The translations under genes were made by a program, and so were the position numbers. This document shows positions 18,917 through 26,675 of a stretch of DNA of 53,422 nucleotides, piece by piece. The DNA comes from Acidobacteriaceae bacterium (GTDB lineage: Bacteria > Acidobacteriota > Terriglobia > Terriglobales > Acidobacteriaceae), in NCBI GenBank assembly GCA_003165795.1, contig PMWW01000107.1, positions 2,888 through 56,309 of the forward strand, written 5' to 3'. Each line of letters opens with the position of its first letter. Within the stretch, counting starts at the first letter, position 1. The notes beneath the pieces were generated by a model. It was not told the origin of the DNA. It ran no database searches and worked only from the letters and a program-made list of their open reading frames with translations.

Positions 18917-19456
18917 TCACTCCCTCACCATGCGTGCTTTTATCGTCACCGCACCAACGCACCACAGCAGAGCATCTTCTATATGCTCGCGCAGCGAGTG
19001 GCTGCTGAAGATGTCTCGCAACTGCGCGCGTTCGGTCAGCCGCGCCGCCAATTCCGTCAGCAAGCCCTGATAGCGATCGGGCATGTGCAACTTGGTGGCC
19101 CGCACCAGATCGTCGAAAACCAGCAGGCAGTCGAGCACGACTCCATCCGGGTCGGCGTTTTGCGAATTCACCAGATGGAATGCTTCGGCGACATCACAAA
19201 AGGTTTCGATCTCTTGCGGCGGCGGACCGAGCTTCGCCATGGTGCTGTTGAGCGCTAGCGCTTTGGCGCCGAGTTCCAGACGAGTGAAGAAAACCAGGCG
19301 GCCATCCGCGGTGATCGGCCGCTCGTTGTCACCACCTACAGCGAGCACGGTGTAGAACTGCGGACCATCGTGCTGGCCGTCTACTCGAAAGCCGACGAGG
19401 ACTAGCTCTTCTTGCGGCGCGCGGGACGGCGAGTGAAGAATCGGTAGCTCGGCCAT
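18917..19456 (-). CDS. Hypothetical cytoplasmic protein
   Basis: 179 aa, no recognised domain, no signal peptide or TM segment. An N-terminal beta-rich part (EELVLVGFRVDGQHDGPQFYTVLAVGG ... ITADGRLVFFTRLELGAKAL) is followed by a helical part. It points towards glgC (convergent, 266-bp gap in which I see no terminator or gene) and lies 105 bp downstream of the kinase gene on the same strand, so co-transcription with the kinase is possible. Confidence 0.6.
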   Translation of the reverse strand: MAELPILHSPSRAPQEELVLVGFRVDGQHDGPQFYTVLAVGGDNERPITADGRLVFFTRLELGAKALALNSTMAKLGPPPQEIETFCDVAEAFHLVNSQNADPDGVVLDCLLVFDDLVRATKLHMPDRYQGLLTELAARLTERAQLRDIFSSHSLREHIEDALLWCVGAVTIKARMVRE

Positions 19457-19561
19457 GGGGAAATACTACAGTTGTCAGGCATCTGTTGCCAGTATTGACG
19501 GCAACTGTCGTGGTCCCAACCCTCAAATTTTTTCCCAGCACATCATTAAGAAGCCACAATT

Positions 19562-20230
19562 CTAGGCTCTGGCGGTTTGTTCGTCAGGACCTAGCGGCAG
19601 GAAGTACTGGGTCCCGCGAATAGGTTCGCTGACCCGCCGCAGCAGTGCCTGCAAGTCCTCGCTGCGTTCCACGAAATCGATCTCCGAGGTGTTCACGATC
19701 AGCAGATCCGACGACGTGTAGTGAAAGAAAAAGTGCTCGTAGGCCTTGATCACTTCTTCCAGATAGTCATCGCTGATGGTTTTCTCGCCCGGCGCGCCCT
19801 TTTTCTTCAGGCGCTTCTTCAGCACCTCGGGTGTGGCCTGCAGGTAGATGACGAGGTCGGGCGTGGGGACATTCTGGCGAAACAATTCATAGTAGCGATT
19901 GTAGACGTCGAGTTCGGCGTCGCCGAGATTAAGGCAGGCGAAGAGCTTGTCCTTCTCGAAAATGTAATCGGCCACGTAGGTCTTGTTGGGATTGCGCTTC
20001 ACCTCCAAGCCGCCCAGCTGCTCGTAGCGGGCGATGAGGAACGCGAACTGCGCTTGGAATGCCGCACCCGTTTCGCCCTGGTAAAAGCCGCGCAGGAAGG
20101 GATTGTTCTCAGGCTCGCTGATGCGCTGGGCGTGCAGGGTTTCGGCGATCACCCGGCAGAGCGTGCTCTTGCCGACCCGAATAGGCCCTTCGACTGCGAT
20201 ATACCGGGGTGGTTCGAAAAGGTTCGCCAT
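19562..20230 (-). CDS. Deoxynucleoside kinase (dNK/dGK-dAK family)
   Basis: 222 aa. P-loop GPIRVGKST at ~15-23, E-P-ENNPFL at ~39-45 for nucleoside binding, and a DYIFEKDKLFA segment (~85-95) that resembles the DR[S/T]-type region. The LID-like basic loop KKRLKKKGAPGEK lies at ~137-149. It phosphorylates deoxynucleosides for salvage; the precise base preference is not readable. The start ATG is clear. It is divergent from the polysaccharide deacetylase gene across 275 bp. Confidence 0.82.
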   Translation of the reverse strand: MANLFEPPRYIAVEGPIRVGKSTLCRVIAETLHAQRISEPENNPFLRGFYQGETGAAFQAQFAFLIARYEQLGGLEVKRNPNKTYVADYIFEKDKLFACLNLGDAELDVYNRYYELFRQNVPTPDLVIYLQATPEVLKKRLKKKGAPGEKTISDDYLEEVIKAYEHFFFHYTSSDLLIVNTSEIDFVERSEDLQALLRRVSEPIRGTQYFLPLGPDEQTARA

Positions 20231-20511
20231 GGTCGGAGAAAGGCTACGACTCGCAGAATATCTTGCCCGCGCGTCCGTGGCAATTACTTGGTTGTAAAAC
20301 TGCCGCTTTTCGCTCTTGGCTTTTCGCCAGACATGATTTGCTCAAGGTTCCACGTCCTCCCCTGGAAAACTGGCCGCATCAGTGCGCTAGCTATAAGAAG
20401 GGCCACCGGGAGAGTGGCGAGCGAGAAGCCGCAAAGATGGAACGAGATTGCATGAGGCAAAGCGAAAAGTGAATAGCGAAAAGCGGCTTTCCGCCAGCTA
20501 CAATCGTGACC

Positions 20512-21243
20512 ATGCTTCCACAGGTTATCGGTGGGGTCGCTGTCGCCGGACTGGCCACGGTGGCGGGTTTCCACACCATGTGGCCGACGTCGCAGGTGTA
20601 TGGCCGAACGTTTACCGGACTGAAGCCGGGCTCGCGGATGCTGGCGCTCACCTTCGACGACGGTCCCAACGATCCCTACACCCAGCAGATGATGGACGTG
20701 CTTGCTCGTCATGGGGTGAAGGCGACGTTCTTCCTGATTGGACGGTTCGTTCAGCAGCGCCCGGAGATCGCGCGGGCATTAGTTGAAGCGGGGCACGTGA
20801 TTGGCATCCATACCTGGGACCATCCCAACCTGATTTTCGCTTCGTCCACCGAAGTGCGCCGCCAACTGCGGCAGACCCAGCAGGCAATTTTCGACGTTAC
20901 CGGCGTCGAGGCCGAGCTATTCCGGCCACCTTTTGGCGGGAGGCGTCCGGCATCGTTGCGGATCGCCCGCGCCTGCGGGCTGCAAACCGTCATGTGGAAT
21001 GTCACCTGTTACGACTGGAAGGCGGAATCGGCGGACGAGATCGTGAAGCACGCGGAGCGGCAGATTCGCGGCGGCAATGTCATCCTGCTGCATGACGGCG
21101 AATACCACCGGATCGGAGTTGACCGCAGCCGTAGTGTGGCGGCTAGCGACCGCATCCTGGCGAGATACAAGGGCGAGGGATACAAGTTCGTGACCATTCC
21201 GGAGATGATGGAGAGGCAACAGCAATTAGCAGTTGGCAATTAG
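20512..21243 (+). CDS. Polysaccharide deacetylase family (NodB domain) protein
   Basis: 243 aa. An N-terminal hydrophobic segment (~3-20) may be a membrane anchor. NodB motifs: LTFDDGP (catalytic Asp and metal Asp), HTWDH (H-x3-H metal site), RPPFGGRR and LLHDGE. This set is complete, so it is probably an active carbohydrate esterase family 4 enzyme removing N-acetyl groups from peptidoglycan, chitin-like oligomers or an exopolysaccharide. A GTG two codons upstream is an alternative start. The last codons run into a short AT-rich direct repeat (GCAATTAGCA units). Confidence 0.85.
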   Translation: MLPQVIGGVAVAGLATVAGFHTMWPTSQVYGRTFTGLKPGSRMLALTFDDGPNDPYTQQMMDVLARHGVKATFFLIGRFVQQRPEIARALVEAGHVIGIHTWDHPNLIFASSTEVRRQLRQTQQAIFDVTGVEAELFRPPFGGRRPASLRIARACGLQTVMWNVTCYDWKAESADEIVKHAERQIRGGNVILLHDGEYHRIGVDRSRSVAASDRILARYKGEGYKFVTIPEMMERQQQLAVGN

Positions 21244-21309
21244 CAATTGGCGGTTACACCGGTGCGGGAAAAGTGAGGACGCGAAAGAACGGTCAGGCCG
21301 GGTTATAGC

Positions 21310-21366
21310 GGTCCTTCGACTCGTCAGTGCCCGCAAATGCGGCGCGGCCTCGCTCAGGATGACAGG
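21310..21366. repeat. Dispersed intergenic repeat (GGTCCTTCGAC ... CGCTCAGGATGACA)
   Basis: It shares the start GGTCCTTCGAC and the end CGCTCAG-ATGACAGG with the element at 24929-25020. It lies between the deacetylase gene and the end of hemL. Confidence 0.55.
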
Positions 21367-21375
21367 AGAAAAACA

Positions 21376-22671
21376 CTACAGCAGCGCCAACGCTTCTCGG
21401 GCTGCCGCGATTGTGTCTTCGATGTCGCCTTGGGTGTGCGCGGCGCTGAGGAATGCCGCCTCGAACTGCGAAGGTGGCAGCCAGACTCCGGCATCGAGGA
21501 GGGCGCCGTGGAAGCGGCCGAACTTCACGGTGTCGCAAGTAGAAGCACTCTGCCAGTCGGTGACCTGCCGGTCAGTGAAGAAGAAAGTGAACATGGAACC
21601 CACGCGGTTGGCAGTCATCGCGATGCCGGCCTCTTTCGCGGCGAGCGTGACGCCGGCGACCAGATTGCCCGCCATCTCGTCTAGCTGCTTGTAGAACCCT
21701 TGCCGGTTGGCCTTCAGCTGGCAAAGCGTTGCGATACCCGCGGCCATCGCCAGCGGATTGCCGCTCAGCGTTCCTGCCTGGTACACCGGACCAACCGGGG
21801 CGACCATGTCCATGAGCTTCGCAGGACCGCCATAAGCGCCGACCGGTAGGCCGCCACCAATGATCTTGCCCAGCGTGGTGAGGTCGGGCTTGATGTTATA
21901 CAGCTCGGAAGCGCCTCCGAAGGCGACACGAAATCCGGTCATCACTTCATCGAAGATGAGCAGCGTGCCTTCGCGCGCAGTGATCAGACGCAGAGCCGCG
22001 AGATATCCGGGCGTGGGAAGTACGCAGCCCATGTTGCCCACCACCGGCTCAACGATGACGCATGCGAGCTGGCCCTTGAACTTGTCGAAGGCGGCCACAA
22101 CGGCGGGGACGTCGTTGTAAGGCAGTGCTAACGTGAACGCGACGAACTCCTCGGGTACGCCCGCGGAGCCGGGAATGCCGAGCGTGGCCACGCCCGAGCC
22201 GGCCTTCACCAGCAGCGCATCGCTGTGACCGTGGTAGCAGCCCTCGAACTTCACAATAATCTTGCGACCGGTTGCGGCGCGCGCCAGACGGATGGCGGAC
22301 ATGGTCGCTTCGGTTCCGGAACTGACGAAGCGCACCTTCTCAATTGCCGGAAACGCGTCAATGACCAGCGCGGCAAGGTCGGCCTCGGTGGGAGTGGAGG
22401 CGCCGAAGCTGGTCCCGTTGCGCGCGGCCTGAACGATGGCTTCGATCACTTCAGGCGCGGCGTGACCAAGGATGAGCGGCCCCCAGGAGCCGACGTAGTC
22501 AATGTAGCGATTGCCGTCGGCGTCCCAGACGTGAGCGCCCTGGCCGCGAACCAGGAACGGAGGATCGCCACCGACCGAACCGAAGGCGCGAACTGGAGAG
22601 TTGACTCCGCCGGGGATTAGCTTTTCCGCGCGCTTTTGCAAGCTGCGGGATTGATCGAGGTTACGGGACAT
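21376..22671 (-). CDS. hemL: Glutamate-1-semialdehyde 2,1-aminomutase
   Basis: 431 aa, class III aminotransferase fold. Seen: [11 protein letters not shown] at the N-terminus, [49 protein letters not shown] and the PLP lysine in [17 protein letters not shown]. It makes 5-aminolevulinate from glutamate-1-semialdehyde for haem and corrin synthesis (C5 pathway). I chose the ATG at 22671, preceded by AAAGG; the frame is open 15 codons further upstream without a good start. It is divergent from the toxin-antitoxin gene. Confidence 0.94.
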   Translation of the reverse strand: MSRNLDQSRSLQKRAEKLIPGGVNSPVRAFGSVGGDPPFLVRGQGAHVWDADGNRYIDYVGSWGPLILGHAAPEVIEAIVQAARNGTSFGASTPTEADLAALVIDAFPAIEKVRFVSSGTEATMSAIRLARAATGRKIIVKFEGCYHGHSDALLVKAGSGVATLGIPGSAGVPEEFVAFTLALPYNDVPAVVAAFDKFKGQLACVIVEPVVGNMGCVLPTPGYLAALRLITAREGTLLIFDEVMTGFRVAFGGASELYNIKPDLTTLGKIIGGGLPVGAYGGPAKLMDMVAPVGPVYQAGTLSGNPLAMAAGIATLCQLKANRQGFYKQLDEMAGNLVAGVTLAAKEAGIAMTANRVGSMFTFFFTDRQVTDWQSASTCDTVKFGRFHGALLDAGVWLPPSQFEAAFLSAAHTQGDIEDTIAAAREALALL

Positions 22672-22772
22672 GGTGCGCCTTTCGCGGTTCGCTCTTCGCT
22701 TTCGATCGTAAAACACAGGAGTTTATCAGGGCGGGCGTCTGATTGACGAAGGCGGAGTTTCCGTAGATCGTA

Positions 22773-22808
22773 ATAACGCTTGACGTTAATAACGCTAAGC
22801 GTTATGCT
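22773..22808 (+). promoter_or_regulatory. Sigma70-type promoter overlapping two operator palindromes of the higBA-like gene
   Basis: The -35 TTGACG (22780-22785) and -10 TATGCT (22803-22808) are separated by 17 bp. Two dyads of the form TAACG-N5-CGTTA lie at 22774-22788 and 22790-22804, 16 bp apart; the second extends to ATAACGCT-A-AGCGTTAT (22789-22805). Both cover promoter elements, as expected for autorepression by a HigA-type antitoxin. Transcription would start at about 22814-22816, that is at or next to the GTG start codon. Confidence 0.75.
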
Positions 22809-22813
22809 ACTTG

Positions 22814-23407
22814 GTGATTAAAAGCTTTGCCGGCTCACCGACGGAGCAGTTTTATCTGTCAGGAAAGAGCAGGGCCATACGTGCCACGCTCCACAGCGTC
22901 GCCAAGCGGAAGCTGTTTCAACTTGAATACGCGCGCGAGCTTAGTGACTTAGCTTCTCCTCCTGGAAATCGCCTGAAGGCGCTGAAAGGCGGCCCCAAGG
23001 GGCAGTACAGCATTCGAATTAACGATCAGTATCGACTGTGTCTTGAGTTCAGGAACGACCAAATGACCGACGAGCGCAAAACGAAAAGCCCGAAGAAGAA
23101 ACAAAGGATGTGGACTCTTCATCCCGGAGAGATTCTGCGCGAGGAGTATCTGCGGCCCTTGGGACTGACGCCCTATCGCCTAGCGCGCGACCTGCACGTA
23201 CCAGTTCCCCGGATCAATGACATTGTTCTCGAGAAAAGAGCTATTAGTGCCGACACTGCAGTCCGCCTGGCAAAGTTTTTTGGCACCTCGGAGGCGTTCT
23301 GGCTGGGGATGCAGGCCGACTATGACGCTCAGCAGGTCAAGAAGTCGCTGCAGAAAGAATTGTCGAAAATCAGTCCACTCAGGCCTCCGACCGTGACGGC
23401 GGCCTAG
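22814..23407 (+). CDS. In-frame fusion of a HigB-like toxin and its HigA antitoxin
   Basis: 197 aa. Residues ~1-83 match HigB of the RelE/ParE superfamily (VIKSFAGSPTEQFY ... PPGNRLKALKGGPKGQYSIRINDQYRLCLEF). Residues ~84-197 match the XRE-type HigA antitoxin (LHPGEILREEYLRPLGLTPYRLARDLHVPVPRINDIVLEKRAISADTAVRLAKFFGTSEAFWLGMQ). Family HigB proteins end with about twelve further residues (a last strand ending in ...VEIVDYH); these are missing and the frame passes without a stop into HigA. The ATG at 23063 with AGGAA before it would still give a free 114-aa antitoxin. The toxin part is probably inactive or permanently masked. No ribosome site precedes the GTG at 22814. Confidence 0.85.
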   Translation: MIKSFAGSPTEQFYLSGKSRAIRATLHSVAKRKLFQLEYARELSDLASPPGNRLKALKGGPKGQYSIRINDQYRLCLEFRNDQMTDERKTKSPKKKQRMWTLHPGEILREEYLRPLGLTPYRLARDLHVPVPRINDIVLEKRAISADTAVRLAKFFGTSEAFWLGMQADYDAQQVKKSLQKELSKISPLRPPTVTAA

Positions 23408-23628
23408 CTTATGTGTGGACCTGGAAGGCCTTTCAGCAAGTAGGGTAAAGGTTTGCCGTTCGTCGCTTACCTCAGCATCCTGTCGCACGTCCAACCCTCA
23501 GCCGGAATTGGGCATTTGCGGCGGAATCGGCTGAACTCTTCCGGAACCTTCCCGGCTGCCCGGCATCGAAACTGGGATAGAATAGGAGTTATCCTGCGGG
23601 AAGTATCTCTCCCATCAGTGAAATACAC

Positions 23629-24852
23629 ATGTCAAAGACTACCAAGTTTATCGTTCTCGGCCTCTCGTTTCTGATTGCTTCGTTTGTCGTGGTTGGCGGA
23701 CTGGGCGTCAAGGCCGATACCAATGACGACGGTTCGTATCGCCAGCTCGGAGTTTATAGCGAAGTGCTGTCGCGTATCCGCACCGAGTATGTCGAGGAGC
23801 CAAACATTTCGTCCGTGACCAACGGCGCATTGCACGGCCTGCTGGAATCGCTGGATGCCAACTCCAGCTATCTCGATCCCACCGAGTTCAAGGAATACAA
23901 GCAGCGCAAGGAAGGCAAGGCGGGCATCGGAGCGGCGGTTTCGAAGCGCTACGGCTACGCGGCGGTGATCTCGGTGGTTCCGGGAGGGCCGGCCGACAAA
24001 GCTGAGATCGAGAGTGGCGACATCATCGAAGCTATCGAAGGCAAGTCCACACGCGACATGTCGCTGGCGGAAATTGATGGCCGCCTGACCGGGCCTCCGG
24101 GATCAGTGGTCAACGTCTCGGTGGTGCGTCCGCGACGGGCGTTGCCGGTGAAGTCGGCGGTTACACTGGCCATCGTGGCCGATCCTCCCATCACCGACAA
24201 GATGATGCAGGACGGGATTGGCTATATCAAGATTGACGACTTTCCCAAGGGACGCTCGCAAGAGATTGCCAACAAGCTGAAGGCGCTGCAGAAAGACGGC
24301 GCCAAGAAGGTCATCCTCGACCTGCGCAACTCGGGCGATGGCCAAGAGGACGAAGGCATCGCGACCGCGAACCTCTTCCTGAATCACGGCACCATCACTT
24401 ATCTGCAGGGCCAGAAGTATCCCAAACAGACCTACAATGCCGATCCGCAGAAAGCGGTGGCGCCGAACCTGCCGCTGGTGGTGCTGGTGAATCGTGGCAC
24501 GGCCGGTCCGGCGGAGATTGTGGCGGCTGCGGTGATGGAGAATGCGCGCGGAGATGTGGTGGGCGACAAGACCTTCGGTTCCGGCTCCATTCAGAAGGTC
24601 ATCGATATGCCCGATGGCTCAGCCCTGATCCTGTCGGTGGCGAAGTACTACTCGCCTTCCGGCAAGGTGCTGCAGGACACGGCCATCACGCCGAATATCC
24701 TGGTCGCCGATAACAATGACGACTTCATCGCTCCCGACGAGGATGAAAACGCCGAGGACCAGGACCAGCAAGACAAGGAAAAGGCTAATCAGCCGGACGA
24801 TCAGCTGAACAAAGCGATCGAGGTGCTGAAGACGCAGGCTACGAAGGCATAA
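23629..24852 (+). CDS. S41 (C-terminal processing protease) family protein lacking the catalytic Ser-Lys dyad
   Basis: 407 aa. N-terminal signal/anchor at ~7-27, PDZ domain at ~97-168 (VISVVPGGPADKAEIESGDIIEAIEG), then an S41 domain (~195-365). Aligned without gaps to E. coli Tsp over the active-site block, the nucleophile Ser430 corresponds to Gly293 (VNRGTAGPAEI instead of SASASEI) and Lys455 to Ser318 (TFGSGSIQ instead of TFGKGTVQ). The usual DLRNNPGG reads DLRNSGDG. The protein is therefore likely a non-proteolytic periplasmic PDZ scaffold. The C-terminus (~368-395) is very acidic. No clear ribosome site precedes the ATG; a terminator follows. Confidence 0.85.
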   Translation: MSKTTKFIVLGLSFLIASFVVVGGLGVKADTNDDGSYRQLGVYSEVLSRIRTEYVEEPNISSVTNGALHGLLESLDANSSYLDPTEFKEYKQRKEGKAGIGAAVSKRYGYAAVISVVPGGPADKAEIESGDIIEAIEGKSTRDMSLAEIDGRLTGPPGSVVNVSVVRPRRALPVKSAVTLAIVADPPITDKMMQDGIGYIKIDDFPKGRSQEIANKLKALQKDGAKKVILDLRNSGDGQEDEGIATANLFLNHGTITYLQGQKYPKQTYNADPQKAVAPNLPLVVLVNRGTAGPAEIVAAAVMENARGDVVGDKTFGSGSIQKVIDMPDGSALILSVAKYYSPSGKVLQDTAITPNILVADNNDDFIAPDEDENAEDQDQQDKEKANQPDDQLNKAIEVLKTQATKA

Positions 24853-24876
24853 GACCTTCACCACCAGAGACCCGGA

Positions 24877-24913
24877 GGCACAGAGAATGCGAGTTCTCGG
24901 TGCCTTTTGTTTT
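24877..24913 (+). terminator. Intrinsic terminator after the S41-family gene
   Basis: GGCACAGAGAA (24877-24887) pairs with TTCTCGGTGCC (24894-24904) with one mismatch and a 6-nt loop, followed by TTTTGTTTT. It lies 24 nt after the stop codon. Confidence 0.85.
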
Positions 24914-24928
24914 AGAGAAGAGTACTGG

Positions 24929-25020
24929 CTGCAGGTCCTTCGACCGCGATGGGCTTCGCTCAGAATGACAGGCAACTCAGCACGAAGGGCTTAGTCTGCG
25001 CTCAGGGTGACAACCTGCAG
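24929..25020. repeat. Intergenic repeat with CTGCAGGT termini
   Basis: The terminal inverted repeat CTGCAGGT / ACCTGCAG encloses GGTCCTTCGAC and two tandem copies of a CGCTCAG-RTGACA motif (24957-24971, 24999-25012). It belongs to the same family as 21310-21366. Confidence 0.6.
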
Positions 25021-25076
25021 GACATGGGGTAGTCTTTCAGGACATTGGCTCTGGATGCAGCATCAAGGAGGGCGGC

Positions 25077-25460
25077 ATGAAACGTGTGATCGGCATGGGT
25101 GGGATCTTTTTCAAGGCGAAAGATCCGAAGGCGATTTATGAGTGGTACCGTGAGCATCTCGGGATCGAGAGCTCGCCTGATGCGGGCGCAATGTGGCGCG
25201 CTGCCGACAATCCTGAGATTCCTGTCTTCAACGTGTGGTCTATCTTTCCGCAGGAAACGAAATATTTTGACCCCAGCCAGTCTTCGTTCATGATCAACTT
25301 CCGGGTCGACGATCTCGACGGACTGCTGAAGGCGCTGCGCGAGGAAGGCGTGCAGGTGGACGACAAAGTCGAGCGCTGCGACTATGGAAACTTCGGCTGG
25401 ATCATGGATCCGGAGGGCAACCGGGTGGAGTTGTGGGAGCTGCCGAAAAGCGGAGCCTAG
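25077..25460 (+). CDS. VOC-family (glyoxalase/dioxygenase fold) protein
   Basis: 127 aa with paired beta-alpha-beta-beta-beta units (GMGGIFFKAKDPKAIYEWYREHLGI ... INFRVDDLDGLLKALREEGVQ). The C-terminal DPEGNRVELWEL is the typical metal-binding strand; the expected N-terminal His ligand is replaced (GGIFF), so the activity is unclear. The ATG has a strong AAGGAGG site. No partner genes are nearby. Confidence 0.8.
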   Translation: MKRVIGMGGIFFKAKDPKAIYEWYREHLGIESSPDAGAMWRAADNPEIPVFNVWSIFPQETKYFDPSQSSFMINFRVDDLDGLLKALREEGVQVDDKVERCDYGNFGWIMDPEGNRVELWELPKSGA

Positions 25461-25598
25461 CAGGTTGCTGCAAGAGTCATTCGACATGTTTTGAAGGGGC
25501 GCACCTTCAGGTGCGCCGTCCTAGGCCCTCTATTGTTGCCATTCCGAGCGGGCTTCAGCCCGCGAGGAATCTGCTTTCCCGACTTTTTCAGCAGACCG
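25458..25598. repeat. MITE-like palindromic element, copy A
   Basis: It begins TAGCAGGTTGCTG (overlapping the VOC stop codon) and ends with TTTTTCAGCAGACC, an imperfect terminal inverted repeat. Inside are two hairpins: GGCGCACC-TTCA-GGTGCGCC (25498-25517) and GCGGGC-TTCA-GCCCGC (25548-25563). The same layout recurs at 48714-48858 with different stem sequences. It encodes no protein. Confidence 0.8.
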
Positions 25599-25691
25599 CC
25601 AGGACCAGCGCAGCAAGAAAGTAGTCGGGAAGCGAATCGAGTCAAGGCCGGGCCATCTGGCGAATAGCGACTATGCCCAGGAGCAATACCC

Positions 25692-26042
25692 ATGAGCATA
25701 CCCGCTTCGGCGGAAGCGGCCACGGCCGCAACGATTAACCTCCCGTCTGGTTCGGCAGCCCCGATCGCCGCCAGAGAACGCATCGCGTCGCTCGACGTGC
25801 TGCGCGGAGTCGTCCTACTCGGCATTCTGCCGATGAACATCCAGGCCTTCTCCATGATCAGCGCGGCTTACGTGAACCCAACTGCGTACGGCGATTTTCA
25901 TGGCGCGCGAATCTGCGCTGTCCCCTACGTCACCCCAAGAAGCCAAGAGAGGCGCTCGTCGGCGACCCCATTACTAAACTCAGAACCATTTTCCACTTCC
26001 TACCCGGCCCTCCGGATGCGGGTGCGTCCCGGGTTAGACTGA
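25692..26042 (+). pseudogene. Truncated DUF418-type membrane protein gene
   Basis: The first ~70 residues match the DUF418 N-terminus (RIASLDVLRGVVLLGILPMNIQAFSM, AAYVNPTAYGDFHGA), the first TM segment of a family of ~400-aa multi-spanning proteins. After residue ~76 the frame reads unrelated, arginine- and proline-rich sequence and stops at 116 aa; the rest of the gene is absent. It has a ribosome site (AGGAGC) and lies ~95 bp after the MITE-like element. It is probably a deletion remnant; a short expressed peptide cannot be excluded. Confidence 0.7.
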
Positions 26043-26153
26043 GTCGCACTTGACCACGTCACTTTCCGGGTACGTTCCTCCTCTCATTCCGATTGCCTCC
26101 GGCGGCCAGCCAGAATAGAATCATCCCGCGTAAGTCCTCGCCTCCGAGGCCCT

Positions 26154-26675
26154 TTGAAAGATATCGTCGCCATCTATCCCGGATCGTTCGATCCCGTTAC
26201 CAACGGTCATCTGGACTTGATCCATCGCGGGAGCAAGCTCTTCGATAAACTGATTGTGGCCATCGCTCGCAACCTCAGCAAGGGCGAGACGCTCTTCTCC
26301 ATGGAGGAGCGCAAGGAGATGCTGGTGGCCATGACCGAAAAGCTCGACAACGTTAGCGTCGATATCTTCGAGGGCCTGCTAGTGACTTACTGCGTCCAGA
26401 AGAACGCCAACGCGGTATTGCGAGGCATTCGGGCCATCAGCGACTACGAATTTGAGCTGCAGATGGCGCTTATGAATCGCAAGATGGAGCCGCGCGTGGA
26501 GACCGTGTTCATGATGCCGGCGGAACAGTATTCTTACCTGAGCTCGCGGATCGTGCGCGAGATTGCCAAGCTCAGCGGGCCGTTGAATGGCCTGGTCCCC
26601 GAAATGGTAGAACAGCGGGTACGGCAGAGAATTGCACAACGACACATCTCGCCCACCGGCAAACATCTCTTATGA
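26154..26675 (+). CDS. coaD: Phosphopantetheine adenylyltransferase
   Basis: 173 aa. The nucleotidyltransferase motif YPGSFDPVTNGHLDLI (T/HxGH) is at ~7-22. RGIRAISDYEFELQMALMNRKM and SSRIVREIAKLSG are the family's other signatures. It catalyses the fourth CoA-synthesis step, 4'-phosphopantetheine plus ATP to dephospho-CoA. The start is TTG, with no ATG near the conserved N-terminus. It overlaps the following aminotransferase gene by four bases (ATGA), indicating translational coupling. Confidence 0.94.
   Translation: MKDIVAIYPGSFDPVTNGHLDLIHRGSKLFDKLIVAIARNLSKGETLFSMEERKEMLVAMTEKLDNVSVDIFEGLLVTYCVQKNANAVLRGIRAISDYEFELQMALMNRKMEPRVETVFMMPAEQYSYLSSRIVREIAKLSGPLNGLVPEMVEQRVRQRIAQRHISPTGKHLL

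Noticed and set aside
21226-21256. Short direct repeats of GCAATTAGCA / GCAATTGGC type
   Set aside because: Only 2-3 short degenerate units at the end of the deacetylase gene, with no spacers of constant length; not a CRISPR and not clearly a separate element.
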